Under the pieces are notes generated by a model. That model made no database searches and was not told the DNA's origin. It was given only the letters and a program-made list of their open reading frames with translations. Below are positions 15,014 through 24,347 of a stretch of DNA of 64,000 nt, piece by piece; the first letter of the stretch is position 1, and every line of letters begins with the position of its first letter. Origin of the DNA: Ruegeria sp. HKCCD4315 (GTDB lineage Bacteria; Pseudomonadota; Alphaproteobacteria; Rhodobacterales; Rhodobacteraceae); contig NZ_WVRN01000001.1 of the NCBI RefSeq assembly GCF_013112245.1, forward strand, positions 624,501 to 688,500. The letters are read 5' to 3'. The position numbers and the translations under genes are program-made.

Positions 15014-15565
15014 ATGGCGACTGAACCCATTACGAAAGAAGTAGCTGGCTCGTGCGTTGACTCCTATGGCTCTGCCATCGGTATGCCGCAGCTCTGCTTC
15101 GATTGGTTCCCCAACCAGATTTTCTGGCTGGTCATTACGCTGGTCGTCATCTTTCTGGTCCTGTCCCGCGTGGCTCTGCCTCGCATCGCGGCAATCCTGG
15201 CTGAACGTCAGGGGACCATTACCAACGACCTGGCTGCGGCCGAAGATCTGAAGGCCAAGGCGGTCGAGGCTGAAGAAGCCTACAACAAATCCCTGGCCGA
15301 TGCCCGTTCTGAGGCACAGCGTATCGCAGCGGAAGCCCGCGCCGAAATTCAGGCTGGTCTGGATGACGCGATTGCAAAGGCGGACGCGGAAATCGCTGCA
15401 AAAGCGGCTGAATCGGAAAAGGCAATTGCCGAAATCCGAGCCGGTGCGCTGGAAAGCATTCAAGTGGTTGCCAAGGACACGGCTGCCGAACTGGTCACAG
15501 CACTTGGCGGCGAAGCGGATGCGGATGCCATTGCCGGTGCCGTAGATGCGCAGACGAAAGGATAA
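15014..15565 (+). CDS. F0F1 ATP synthase subunit b'
   Basis: The peripheral-stalk subunit b' found in photosynthetic bacteria and alphaproteobacteria. At 183 residues it has a short N-terminal segment with [20 protein letters not shown] leading into one transmembrane helix (about residues 33-52) and a long Ala/Glu/Lys helix for dimerisation with b. The [11 protein letters not shown] start is the b' signature. GACGGAGGA precedes the ATG. It is followed after five bases by atpF, so the two stalk subunits are made together. It is often labelled atpG or atpF2. Confidence 0.93.
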   Translation: MATEPITKEVAGSCVDSYGSAIGMPQLCFDWFPNQIFWLVITLVVIFLVLSRVALPRIAAILAERQGTITNDLAAAEDLKAKAVEAEEAYNKSLADARSEAQRIAAEARAEIQAGLDDAIAKADAEIAAKAAESEKAIAEIRAGALESIQVVAKDTAAELVTALGGEADADAIAGAVDAQTKG

Positions 15566-15570
15566 GTGAC

Positions 15571-16131
15571 ATGCGGAACACTCTTGCTCTTATCCTGACA
15601 TTTGGTGCGGCCAGCCCGGCCTTTGCGGCCAAAGGCCCGTTCTTCTCGCTTGGCAACACGGACTTTGTCGTCCTTCTGGGCTTCATCGTCTTCATTGCGG
15701 TTCTGTTCTACTTCAAGGTCCCCGGCATGATCGGTGGGGCGCTGGACAATCGTGCCGAAGGCATCAAGTCCGAGCTGGACGAAGCACGCGCCCTGCACGA
15801 AGAAGCACGCAGTTTGCTAGCATCGTACGAGCGCAAGCAGCGCGAAGTTCAGGGGCAGGCCGATGCCATCGTTGCCGCGGCCAAGGAAGACGCGGCTCTG
15901 GCAGCGGAACAGGCGAAGGTTGACCTTGAAAAGTCGATTGAACGCCGCCTGGCTGCAGCTCAGGATCAGATCGCTTCGGCTGAAGCGTCTGCTGTGAAAG
16001 AAGTGCGTGATCAGGCCGTTTCGGTCGCAGTTGCTGCGGCGGGTTCGGTTCTGGCCAAGCAAATGACCGCAGCACAAGCCAACAAACTGATCGACGCGTC
16101 GATTGCAGATGTAGGCACCAAGCTGCACTGA
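15571..16131 (+). CDS. atpF: F0F1 ATP synthase subunit b
   Basis: The second stalk subunit (186 residues). It has a hydrophobic N-terminus [19 protein letters not shown] that looks like a cleavable signal, then [20 protein letters not shown] as the anchor and a long amphipathic helix rich in Ala, Glu and Lys. The additional signal-like segment occurs in rhodobacterial b subunits as far as I recall. It is the last gene of the F0 operon, and an intrinsic terminator follows at 16162-16198. Confidence 0.95.
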   Translation: MRNTLALILTFGAASPAFAAKGPFFSLGNTDFVVLLGFIVFIAVLFYFKVPGMIGGALDNRAEGIKSELDEARALHEEARSLLASYERKQREVQGQADAIVAAAKEDAALAAEQAKVDLEKSIERRLAAAQDQIASAEASAVKEVRDQAVSVAVAAAGSVLAKQMTAAQANKLIDASIADVGTKLH

Positions 16132-16161
16132 CGGTTGACCCGCCAGACAAATGATACAGTT

Positions 16162-16198
16162 GACCCGGGGGCGTTTCGCTTTCGGGTCTTTTGTTTTG
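16162..16198 (+). terminator. Intrinsic terminator of the F0 operon
   Basis: GACCCG (16162-16167) pairs with CGGGTC (16183-16188) and is followed by TTTTGTTTTG. It lies 31 bases after the atpF stop. Confidence 0.75.
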
Positions 16199-16307
16199 TG
16201 GCGAGTTCTGCTTGATTTGAAGCATACTCCGAATCCTGCCAACCGTTGGGGAACTGGTCGACAGGGAAACTTTGCAGCTAGCGTGAAAATACAGGGAAAG
16301 ACAGACC

Positions 16308-17162
16308 GTGTCGGGCGACGCAGTTTCGATGAATATTGTAGGCGTGGTCAGAAATGGTGGCGCGGCGTTGATCGACACGATCAACAGGGTTCAAAACCTG
16401 TCTGCTCAGTTGCACCGGTATTCGGTCATCATTGCGACCAACGACAATTCGGACGATACGAACCGTGTATTGAACGACTACGCCGAAAGAAACCGGCATG
16501 TCGACATCATTCAGCTGGACGGGCTTGTTTCTAGATTTCCTGACCGGATTGAGCGCATCACTGCGGCAAGAAATGCCATACTCAACAGGCTGGAAGCAAA
16601 AGACGATGACAACGAGTTGACCCTGGTGCTGGATCTGAATGGTCCGAATACGTGCCTGGACGTTCAGGCGGTTCTGACCGCCGCAAAAAGGGTCACTCCT
16701 TTGTGGGAAGGCGTCTTTGCCAATTCCAAACCTGCATATTACGACATTTATGCTCTGCGCTGCCCCGGCTGGTGTGATGAAGACGTCTGGCAGCGCATTC
16801 AGAGCACGCGCAGGCCTTTGTTCGGGCGCCGGAAATGGCGCCGGGCGTTGCTGAAGTCAGCGGTTTATGACCGCCAATTCCATATTCCAACCGAAACCCC
16901 GCTTATACCGGTCGACAGCGCGTTTGGAGGTGCCGGGTTGTACAAAACCCGTGCGCTCCGGGGCTTGCGCTATTCTTGCCGCGACGAAAAGGGGCAGCGG
17001 GTGTGCGAACATGTGATGCTTCACAAACGGCTTCGGGACCGTGGCGCAAGGCTGTTCATTGACCCGGCCCTGACAACAGTGGCCCTTGATCGTCATTTGG
17101 GAGAAGGCAGTGGAAAACCCTTTCCGCGCCACCTGCTCCCCGCTGCAACAGGGGCCGCTTAG
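16308..17162 (+). CDS. Glycosyltransferase-like protein (284 aa)
   Basis: The protein opens SMNIVGVVRNGGAALIDTIN and then has RYSVIIATNDNSDDTNRVL, a GT-A type beginning, followed by RIERITAARNAILNRLEAKD and LTLVLDLNGPNTCLD, where DLN may replace the DxD metal motif. The region IPVDSAFGGAGLYKTRAL resembles the acceptor-side part of mannosyltransferases. The sugar and acceptor are unknown. I prefer the GTG at 16308, preceded by AGGGAAAG, though ATG 16329 is possible. It stands alone after the ATP synthase terminator. It has no transmembrane helix. Confidence 0.6.
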   Translation: MSGDAVSMNIVGVVRNGGAALIDTINRVQNLSAQLHRYSVIIATNDNSDDTNRVLNDYAERNRHVDIIQLDGLVSRFPDRIERITAARNAILNRLEAKDDDNELTLVLDLNGPNTCLDVQAVLTAAKRVTPLWEGVFANSKPAYYDIYALRCPGWCDEDVWQRIQSTRRPLFGRRKWRRALLKSAVYDRQFHIPTETPLIPVDSAFGGAGLYKTRALRGLRYSCRDEKGQRVCEHVMLHKRLRDRGARLFIDPALTTVALDRHLGEGSGKPFPRHLLPAATGAA

Positions 17163-17204
17163 TCGCGGCGTTTTCCACATTCGACCGGCAAATAATGGTG
17201 GCGC

Positions 17205-17975
17205 TTAGGCCCGCCCGGTTTCATGTTGCAAACGTTGCTGCGCAATAGATTCGTTTCGATCCGTCTTCCTTTGATCGGCCATGCAACGTTCGACAAAATC
17301 AAGGTGCTGTTCAATTGCGGTGCGCGCGGCTAAAGGACTGCGCGCCTGTAACGCGTCATTGATGGCCCGATGCTGGTCCAAAATCGCTTCGCGCGTGGCG
17401 CGCTGTTGGAACATCGTCTGACGGTTGTAGAACACGCCCTGCACCAACAAATCATACATCGAGCGCATCATATGCAACATGATGACATTATGGCTGGCCT
17501 CGATGATGGCCATATGGAATTCAGCATCCAGTTGCGCCTCGTCATCCGCTGCATTCCGGTCGTGGGCCGCTTGCATCTTGTCAAAGATCGCCTGTACCAC
17601 TTTCAGGTCGCTTTCGGATCCTTGGCGCGCAGCCCTTTCCGCTGCCAACCCTTCCATGTCGCGGCGAAAAGACAGGTAATCAAACACCGCTTCGTCATGA
17701 CTGCCGAACAAACGGATCAGCGCAGGGGAAAAGGCCGATCCCAGAACCTCGGCCACGTAGATCCCAGATCCAGCCTTGGCGGTCAGCAATCCTTGCGCCT
17801 GAAGCTCAGATATTGCGTCGCGTAGGGACGGGCGGGACACACCCATCCGCTCGGCCAGTTCACGTTCCGAGGGTAGACGTTCGCCAGGGCGCAGGATGCC
17901 GCGCAGGATCAGAAGCTCGATCTGGCGAACGACGGCAAGCGAGAGTTTTTCGGTTTCAACTTTGTGAAAGGGCAT
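17205..17975 (-). CDS. GntR-family regulator (FadR subfamily)
   Basis: A 256-residue regulator. The GntR winged helix includes LSLAVVRQIELLILRGILRP, GERLPSERELAERMGVSRPS and LRDAISELQAQGLL. The C-terminal all-helical FCD domain has likely metal-ligand residues in LDAEFHMAIIEAS (Asp and His), DQHRAIND and AIEQHLDFVERCM (His). Such proteins bind organic acids. The start is ATG 17975. A perfect inverted repeat lies in the gap toward the divergent aminotransferase gene, which is probably its target together with itself. The ligand is unknown. Confidence 0.88.
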   Translation of the reverse strand: MPFHKVETEKLSLAVVRQIELLILRGILRPGERLPSERELAERMGVSRPSLRDAISELQAQGLLTAKAGSGIYVAEVLGSAFSPALIRLFGSHDEAVFDYLSFRRDMEGLAAERAARQGSESDLKVVQAIFDKMQAAHDRNAADDEAQLDAEFHMAIIEASHNVIMLHMMRSMYDLLVQGVFYNRQTMFQQRATREAILDQHRAINDALQARSPLAARTAIEQHLDFVERCMADQRKTDRNESIAQQRLQHETGRA

Positions 17976-17989
17976 GTTGTTTCCGCAAT

Positions 17990-18008
17990 TGGTCAAGTCA
18001 TTTGACCA
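17990..18008. promoter_or_regulatory. Inverted repeat operator for the GntR regulator
   Basis: TGGTCAA-N5-TTGACCA is a perfect 7-base inverted repeat, 15 bases before the GntR ATG on its upstream side. The TGGTC...GACCA pattern fits FadR-subfamily operators (TGGTnnnACCA). Its place in the divergent region suggests control of both genes. Confidence 0.65.
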
Positions 18009-18124
18009 CGGACATGGGGCACGTTCAAGAACACCTGTTCACATCGGCTGAAATAATAGGTCAGCATTATTGACTTTAAATCATCTGGCAATAGGCTGCC
18101 CGAAACTGAGATCGGAGGAGCCTC

Positions 18125-19318
18125 ATGTCCCAACATCCCTTGTTTGCCACCCGGGCTTCCCGGATGAAGGCATCAGAAATCCGAGAGCTGCTGAAACTGC
18201 TCGACCAACCAGGGATCATTTCGTTTGCGGGCGGCATTCCGGATCCAGCATTTTTCCCAGCCGACGCGTTTGCACAGGCGTTTCAGGCAGCGCTGGGGCC
18301 AGAGACACAAGCGCAGGCACTGCAATATTCGGTCAGCGAAGGTTATGTCCCGCTGCGCAAATGGCTGGCGCAGCACATGCGTGAAATCGGAGTGGCGTGT
18401 GACATCGACAACATTCTGATCACGTCGGGATCGCAGCAGGCGCTGGATTATCTTGGCAAGCTGTTTTTGTCGCCCGGCGACACCGCCCTGGTTGGTTGGC
18501 CCACCTATCTGGGCGCGCTTGCAGCGTTCAATGCGTATGAACCCCGGTTTGATCGGCTGAACGGCAACAGCGGGGCCGCAGAATACAAGGCAGCAGCCGG
18601 GGACGGGGCGGTGAAATTCGCTTACCTGTCGGCGGATTTTGCCAACCCAACCGGCGAAACTCTGGATCTGCAAGGCAGGGAGGCTTTGTTGGATCTGGCA
18701 GAAGAGTTGGATTGCGCCATAATCGAAGACGGGGCCTATCAGGCGTTGCGCTATGACGGGGATCCGATCCCACCGATCCTGTCTTTGGAGCTGGCCCGCA
18801 AAGGATCAATTGAAGACTGCCGGACGATCTATTGTGGCAGCTTTTCAAAAACCCTGTCTCCTGGGCTGCGCATGGGCTGGGTCGTGGCGCCCAAGCCGAT
18901 CATATCTCAGTTGGTTTTGTTGAAGCAGGCGGCGGACCTGCATTCGGCGACCATAAACCAAATGGCCGTTCATGACGTGGCGCAAGCGTGTTTTGACAGC
19001 CATATTCCCCAAGTGCGTGCGGTTTATCAAAACCGTCGCGATGTGATGCTGGACGCGTTGGAACAGCATATGCCCAACGGGGTCGAGTGGACCCGGCCCG
19101 AGGGCGGTATGTTCATCTGGGTCACGCTGCCTGCAGGGGTCAGTGGGTCTGAATTGCTGGCGCGTGCGTTGGACACGGTGAAAGTGGCGTTTGTGCCGGG
19201 TCAGGCATTCTTCCCGGATGGCAGCGGCGCCAATACCATTCGACTTAGCTTTTCAAATTCTGACGAGGCAGCAATCCGCGAAGGTATTCGTCGGTTGGGT
19301 GAAGTACTGCGGGCCTGA
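18125..19318 (+). CDS. PLP-dependent aminotransferase, class I/II (2-aminoadipate type)
   Basis: A 397-residue fold-type I aminotransferase. It opens ASRMKASEIRELLKL and IISFAGGIPDPAFFP, which is typical of the 2-aminoadipate/MocR-like branch. The pyridoxal phosphate lysine is in IYCGSFSKTLSPGLRMGW, with Asn and Asp in SADFANPTGETL and AIIEDGAYQALRY, and the carboxylate-binding Arg near NTIRLSFSN. Substrate could be 2-aminoadipate, aromatic or branched-chain amino acids. It is divergent from a GntR gene with an operator between, so it is probably catabolic and induced by its substrate. GGAGGAG precedes the start. Confidence 0.88.
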   Translation: MSQHPLFATRASRMKASEIRELLKLLDQPGIISFAGGIPDPAFFPADAFAQAFQAALGPETQAQALQYSVSEGYVPLRKWLAQHMREIGVACDIDNILITSGSQQALDYLGKLFLSPGDTALVGWPTYLGALAAFNAYEPRFDRLNGNSGAAEYKAAAGDGAVKFAYLSADFANPTGETLDLQGREALLDLAEELDCAIIEDGAYQALRYDGDPIPPILSLELARKGSIEDCRTIYCGSFSKTLSPGLRMGWVVAPKPIISQLVLLKQAADLHSATINQMAVHDVAQACFDSHIPQVRAVYQNRRDVMLDALEQHMPNGVEWTRPEGGMFIWVTLPAGVSGSELLARALDTVKVAFVPGQAFFPDGSGANTIRLSFSNSDEAAIREGIRRLGEVLRA

Positions 19319-19344
19319 TACGCAGAAAGGATCTGTTAACCAAA

Positions 19345-19770
19345 ATGCTGCAACTCTGCGGCATGATCCGGTGTCTTGCCCCTTTGTTGTTGGCCGCATG
19401 TGCGGCCGGAACCCCTCATTTCCGCGAAGTGCCTGCCACGCGGGTGGCGGTGAATGGCAGCGTATTCGACGTGCGCGTGCGCGGTGAGCTGGCCGAAGCG
19501 GTTCGGGTCAACGCGCAATACGCACCACGGCTGGGTCCGGTCCGAGACCGGGCCGCCCTTGCGATGGCTCAGGTTTCGGGTTGTCCGATTCTGGATGTGC
19601 TGGGCGATGCGGCGGTAACGGTTGGTGTTTTGGGCTGTGATCGAGACGCGGGCGAGCGGTTGCTGCTGACTGCTGTTTCTACGCCCAACTATGAATGCAT
19701 CGACTATGGCATCTACGAAAACGTTGGGGATGACTACGGCTATCAGGTCTTTGAGTGCACCCCATATTGA
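19345..19770 (+). CDS. Hypothetical lipoprotein (141 aa)
   Basis: The N-terminus MIRCLAPLLLAACAAGTPHF has a lipobox LAAC, so the mature protein probably starts at the Cys and is lipid-anchored. An upstream ATG at 19345 adds six residues; AAAGGA precedes that start, so I keep it, though the inner ATG at 19363 gives a more usual signal. The rest is a small beta-rich domain with paired cysteines (GCPILDV, VLGCDRDAG, NYECIDYG, FECTPY) that may form disulfides. I do not recognise a family. It lies 26 bases after the aminotransferase and may share its transcript. Confidence 0.65.
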   Translation: MLQLCGMIRCLAPLLLAACAAGTPHFREVPATRVAVNGSVFDVRVRGELAEAVRVNAQYAPRLGPVRDRAALAMAQVSGCPILDVLGDAAVTVGVLGCDRDAGERLLLTAVSTPNYECIDYGIYENVGDDYGYQVFECTPY

Positions 19771-19804
19771 TATACGCGTGTTCTTGGGTATTTCGGCAAG
19801 ATAT

Positions 19805-19813
19805 TGTGGATAA
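19805..19813 (-). promoter_or_regulatory. DnaA-box-like 9-mer upstream of smc
   Basis: On the minus strand the 9-mer reads TTATCCACA, the canonical DnaA box. It lies about 100 bases before the smc start. A single box can occur by chance at this scale, so function is uncertain. Confidence 0.3.
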
Positions 19814-19910
19814 GTCAAAATGATATCCCATATCCTGCGCAACTCCGTTGACTCGGACCCTATCCCTTGCGCAGACTTTGAACTCATAGGAATCAAGGGA
19901 CACGCTGCCA

Positions 19911-22900
19911 TTGCGTTTCAGCAAGCTCAAACTGACCGGCTTCAAAAGCTTTGTTGATCCGACCGATCTGATCATCGCAGACGGGCTGACCGGTGTGGTG
20001 GGGCCTAATGGCTGTGGCAAGTCCAATCTTCTGGAAGCATTGCGTTGGGTGATGGGTGAAAACCGGCCCAAATCCATGCGTGGTGGCGCGATGGAAGACG
20101 TGATCTTCGCGGGTGCGGCCACGCGTCCTGCACGCAATTTTGCCGAGGTCGTCCTGACCATGGACAACTCGGAACGTCTTGCGCCATCTGGGTTCAACGA
20201 CAGCGATCAGTTGGAGATCGTAAGGCGCATCACCCGCGACGTTGGCAGCGCATACAAGACCAACGGCAAGGATGTGCGCGCGCGCGATGTACAGATGCTG
20301 TTCGCCGATGCTTCGACGGGGGCGCATTCGCCTGCGCTGGTCGGGCAGAACCGCATCGCCGAATTGATCAACGCCAAACCCCGCGCTCGCCGCCGCATTC
20401 TGGAAGAAGCTGCTGGGATCTCGGGCCTGTATCAGCGTCGGCACGAAGCCGAGCTAAAGCTGAAAGGCACCGAGGCGAACCTGACCCGCGTCGATGACGT
20501 TCTGGAACAGCTTGGTGGGCAATTGGCTCAACTGGCGCGCCAAGCCCGTCAGGCCGCGCGATACCGTGAAATCGGCGAACAACTGCGTCAGGCCGAAGGG
20601 ATGCTGCTGTATCGACGCTGGAAAGAGGCTGATATGGCCCGCCAGCAGGCAGAGGAAAAGCTGCGCGAACGTATAACCGAAGCTTCCCGTGCCGAGGCCG
20701 AGGCGCGCGCTGCCGCTGCAAAACGTGCCGAGATCGAAGAAACTTTGCCGCCACTCCGTGAAGAAGAGGCAATCGCAGCTGCGGTTCTGCAACGTCAGCA
20801 GGTGCAGCGCGATCAACTATCGGATCAGGAAACCCGCGCGCGGCAGACCATTGAGACGCTGACAAACCGTATTCAGCAGCTTGGCCACGATATTGAGCGT
20901 GAAGCCGGTCTGAACCGAGACGCAGGTCAAATGATTGAGCGCCTGGAATGGGAAGCGCGCGAGCTGGCAAAGGCCGCTGAAGGCCATGACGAGAAAGTGG
21001 CTGAGGCGGCAGAAATCGCGCGTGAGGCAGCCTCGATCCTGCAAAACCGCGAAGACCACCTGTCACAACAAACCGAGGACATGGCCCGTCTGGTCGCCCG
21101 GCACCAGTCAGCCCAACGTTTGGTCGAAGACAGCCGTAAGACATTGGCCCGGTCTGAGGGTGAGGAGGAAAAGGCACGGCAGGCAGTGGATGAGGCCAAA
21201 ACTGCCTTGACCCGCGCAAGCGAGGCGTTTGAAGCCGCCCAGGAAGGTGAGGAAAAAGCCCGCGAAGCCGCGGAAGCCGCCGAAGAGGCTCTGGCAGCTG
21301 CGGATGAGCTGCGCAATGAAACGCAAGCGCGCGAGGCCGAAGCACGCGCGCAGCGTTCTGAGGCCGAAGGTGAGCTTGGCGCGATCCGGGCTGAAACCAC
21401 GGCGCTGGCCAAGCTGGTGGAACGTGACACTGCCGAAGGTGGTCAAGTGCTGGATCTGCTGCGCGTCGCGCCGGGCTTTGAAAAGGCTCTGGGCGCGGCC
21501 CTGGCCGATGATCTACGCGCGCCCTTGGTTGAGGGCGATGGCCCTTCTGGCTGGGTGCAGGTGGCAGGATATGACAGCGATCAGCCTTTGTCGGATGGGG
21601 TCGAACCGCTGGCGCTTCACGTCTCGGGTCCGGATCGTCTCAGCCGTCGGATTGCACAGATCGGTCTTGTGGATGCCGATCAGGGCGCGCGTTTGCAAGC
21701 AGCGCTGAAACCGGGCCAACGGTTGGTGTCCCGTTCGGGTGATTTGTGGCGCTGGGACGGCTTCCGTGCATGGGCCGAGGATGCCCCAAGCGCAGCTGCA
21801 CTGCGTTTAGAGCAACTCAACAAGCTGGAAGCACTCAAGCAGGAACTGACACGCACCGAGGCGCAGGCAGATGGCGCCCGTGCCGCGCATGAAGCGCTGT
21901 CCAGGCAATTGGCGGATGTGACCGAGGCAGACCGCCGTGCGCGAGAAGCCCGCCGTGCTGCGGATCAGCGCATGGCCGAAACTGCGCGCTTGCTTAGCCG
22001 CGCCGAAGCGGATCGTAATCTGGCGCAGGGTAAACTGGAGACCCTGACCCTTGCCGTAGATCGCCACAAAGAAGACGCTATGGCGGCCCGCGCACAACTG
22101 CGCGAAGCCGAGGGCGCATTGAGCGGCTTGGGCGATCTCGACAGTGCACGTGCTGAGGTCGAGGACATCAAACAAACTGTCGAGGCGGCCCGGATCACGA
22201 TGCTGACCCACCGCTCGACCCATGATGAGCTGCGTCGTGAGGGGGACGCGCGCACCCGCCGCTCGCAGGAGGTCACAAAAGACCTCAGCGGGTGGCGGCA
22301 TAGATTGGAAACCGCTGAAAAACGGATCTCGGAACTGGCTGAGCGCAAGGAAAGCTCGGAAGAGGAGCTGGCCGACGCCATGGCCGCCCCCGGTGAGATT
22401 GCTGAAGCGCGGGAAGAGCTGAACGAATTGATCGAAGCCGCCGAAGCGCGCCGGGCAGAGGCTGCAGACAAGCTGGCCGAGGCTGAGACCCAGCAGCGTG
22501 AGGTTGTTCTGGCTGAACGTGAAGCGGAACGCCTTGCGTCGGAAGCGCGCGAAAGCCGCGCGGCGGCCGAGGCGCGCTGTGATGCGGCAAAGGAAAGTGT
22601 GGTCGCTGCAGCAGAACGGATCGCCGAGGATCAACAGCTAACCCCGAACCAGTTGCTGAATCAGCTGGATGTGAACCCCGACCAGATGCCTGCTGCAGAT
22701 GCTCTGGAATCCGAGGTGAACCGCCACAAGCGCCAACGCGACGCCATGGGTGCGGTGAACCTGCGGGCGGAAGAAGACAGCAAAGAAGTTCAGGAAGAGT
22801 TCGACACGCTCAGCAGCGAAAAGGCCGATCTGGAAGAGGCGATCAAAGCCCTGCGCAGCGGCATCGCCAGCCTCAACCGCGAAGGACGCGAACGGTTGTT

Positions 22901-23366
22901 GACCGCTTTTGAACAGGTGAATTCGAACTTCGCTATGTTGTTCAAGCACCTGTTTGGGGGTGGTGAGGCCAATCTGGTCATGGTCGAAAGCGACGATCCG
23001 CTGGATGCGGGTCTTGAGATCATGTGCCAGCCGCCGGGCAAGAAACTGTCGACCCTCAGCCTGTTATCTGGCGGGGAACAGACCCTTACCGCGACCGCGT
23101 TGATCTTTGGTGTGTTCTTGGCCAATCCCGCACCGATCTGTGTTTTGGACGAGGTCGACGCGCCGCTGGACGACGCCAACGTCACGCGCTTCTGCGATCT
23201 GCTGGACGAGATGTGCCGCCAGACCGATACGCGGTTCCTGATCATCACGCACCACGCAGTGACAATGGCGCGGATGGACCGATTGTTCGGTGTCACGATG
23301 CAGGAACAAGGCGTAAGCCAGTTGGTCTCGGTTGATCTGAAAAAGGCCGAACAGATGGTCGCGTGA
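19911..23366 (+). CDS. smc: Chromosome segregation protein SMC
   Basis: SMC forms a DNA-loop-extruding dimer with ScpA and ScpB. The 1151-residue protein has the head Walker A loop VVGPNGCGKSNLLEALRW near residues 29-46, long coiled coils (about 165-490 and 640-980) rich in Ala, Glu, Arg and Lys, and a hinge at about residues 495-630. The C-terminal ABC signature is LSTLSLLSGGEQTLTATA and the Walker B is ICVLDEVDAPLDDANVTRF. It starts with TTG (MRFSKLKLTGFKSFVD is the family start), preceded by AAGGGA. Length is normal. It appears to be monocistronic. Confidence 0.97.
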   Translation: MRFSKLKLTGFKSFVDPTDLIIADGLTGVVGPNGCGKSNLLEALRWVMGENRPKSMRGGAMEDVIFAGAATRPARNFAEVVLTMDNSERLAPSGFNDSDQLEIVRRITRDVGSAYKTNGKDVRARDVQMLFADASTGAHSPALVGQNRIAELINAKPRARRRILEEAAGISGLYQRRHEAELKLKGTEANLTRVDDVLEQLGGQLAQLARQARQAARYREIGEQLRQAEGMLLYRRWKEADMARQQAEEKLRERITEASRAEAEARAAAAKRAEIEETLPPLREEEAIAAAVLQRQQVQRDQLSDQETRARQTIETLTNRIQQLGHDIEREAGLNRDAGQMIERLEWEARELAKAAEGHDEKVAEAAEIAREAASILQNREDHLSQQTEDMARLVARHQSAQRLVEDSRKTLARSEGEEEKARQAVDEAKTALTRASEAFEAAQEGEEKAREAAEAAEEALAAADELRNETQAREAEARAQRSEAEGELGAIRAETTALAKLVERDTAEGGQVLDLLRVAPGFEKALGAALADDLRAPLVEGDGPSGWVQVAGYDSDQPLSDGVEPLALHVSGPDRLSRRIAQIGLVDADQGARLQAALKPGQRLVSRSGDLWRWDGFRAWAEDAPSAAALRLEQLNKLEALKQELTRTEAQADGARAAHEALSRQLADVTEADRRAREARRAADQRMAETARLLSRAEADRNLAQGKLETLTLAVDRHKEDAMAARAQLREAEGALSGLGDLDSARAEVEDIKQTVEAARITMLTHRSTHDELRREGDARTRRSQEVTKDLSGWRHRLETAEKRISELAERKESSEEELADAMAAPGEIAEAREELNELIEAAEARRAEAADKLAEAETQQREVVLAEREAERLASEARESRAAAEARCDAAKESVVAAAERIAEDQQLTPNQLLNQLDVNPDQMPAADALESEVNRHKRQRDAMGAVNLRAEEDSKEVQEEFDTLSSEKADLEEAIKALRSGIASLNREGRERLLTAFEQVNSNFAMLFKHLFGGGEANLVMVESDDPLDAGLEIMCQPPGKKLSTLSLLSGGEQTLTATALIFGVFLANPAPICVLDEVDAPLDDANVTRFCDLLDEMCRQTDTRFLIITHHAVTMARMDRLFGVTMQEQGVSQLVSVDLKKAEQMVA

Positions 23367-23419
23367 CCGTTCACTGCAAGTTTATGACGTTTGCGCTTGG
23401 ATCGCGCTAACTTGGGCGC

Positions 23420-23770
23420 ATGACACGATTTCTAATCCCCGCCCTGTTCGTAGCCAGTTCAGCTTATGCTGCAGACTGGCCTTTAAAGTCCGGGGACATT
23501 CCCCTGACATCAGCAGAGCTTGACGCTTTGGCAGGCCAAACATTCACCTTCTACGATGACGGTCAGGCCAAATTCTCGGCCGGTGGGGCCTATTCCTACA
23601 CGTATGCCAGCGGAGACTCGGCTTTTGGCACATATTCCATCGCCGAGGACGGCAGCGTCTGTATCGCCTATCGCAACGGATTCAGCCGGTGTGATCTTTA
23701 TGTAAGAAGCGGTGAGCGGCTGATCCTGATTGATCAGAAAGGAGACCGCTATCCCGTCCGGCCTGAGTAA
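23420..23770 (+). CDS. Hypothetical exported protein (116 aa)
   Basis: MTRFLIPALFVASSAYA is a clear Sec signal peptide with likely cleavage before ADW. The mature part of about 99 residues has LTSAELDALAGQTFTFYDDG, GTYSIAEDGSVCIAY and NGFSRCDLYVRSGERLILID, a small beta domain with two cysteines that may pair. It resembles short periplasmic proteins common in marine rhodobacters, but I know no function. It lies 53 bases after smc with a GCGCTAAC motif upstream. Confidence 0.7.
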   Translation: MTRFLIPALFVASSAYAADWPLKSGDIPLTSAELDALAGQTFTFYDDGQAKFSAGGAYSYTYASGDSAFGTYSIAEDGSVCIAYRNGFSRCDLYVRSGERLILIDQKGDRYPVRPE

Positions 23771-23894
23771 ATCTTTTCTGAATTGAGATACATAACCTAA
23801 GCGCAAAGCTGGTGTTCTCTTCATTTTGGTGGGAAATCTTGCCACACTGAACCGACGACCATTCCAGTCAATGGCTTAGGAGGGGATTGAACCT

Positions 23895-24332
23895 GTGGCA
23901 GAAGACACCGACGACCGGCTCGCTTTGGGTAAAAACCGCGGGTCGCATGGCCGCCAACAGGACGAGGGTGTTCTGGTTATTCGCACGATAGCGATGCCTG
24001 CAGACACCAATCCGGCCGGTGACATTTTTGGCGGTTGGCTGATGTCGCAAATGGATTTGGCGGCAGGCAATATGGCGGCGCGCGTGGCGCAGGGGCGAAC
24101 AGCGACCGTTTCCGTCGAGGCGATGCAGTTCCTGCACCCGGTCAAGGTTGGGGACGAAGTGACGCTGTATACGACGCTGACGCATGTTGGGCGCACATCC
24201 ATTCGTGTTCACGTGGATGTCTGGGCACGCCCGAGGCAATCGCAGAATGGAAAAAAGGTTACAGAAGCCGAGTTCGTGTTCGTCGCTTTGGACGAAAACG
24301 GTGCGCCGCGCCCGGTGTTCGACGACAGTTAA
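23895..24332 (+). CDS. Acyl-CoA thioesterase, YciA type (hotdog fold)
   Basis: A 145-residue hotdog thioesterase that cleaves acyl-CoA to free acid and CoA. The active-site region is MPADTNPAGDIFGGWLMSQM, with the family Asn and Asp pair and the GG turn, followed by DLAAGNMAARVAQGRTATVS and EAMQFLHPVKVGDEVTLYT. Length fits YciA. It begins with GTG after a strong AGGAGGGG site. The first 20 residues are polar and not part of the fold. It converges on the lytic transglycosylase gene. Confidence 0.9.
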   Translation: MAEDTDDRLALGKNRGSHGRQQDEGVLVIRTIAMPADTNPAGDIFGGWLMSQMDLAAGNMAARVAQGRTATVSVEAMQFLHPVKVGDEVTLYTTLTHVGRTSIRVHVDVWARPRQSQNGKKVTEAEFVFVALDENGAPRPVFDDS

Positions 24333-24347
24333 GCGCGGCGTGTCAGG

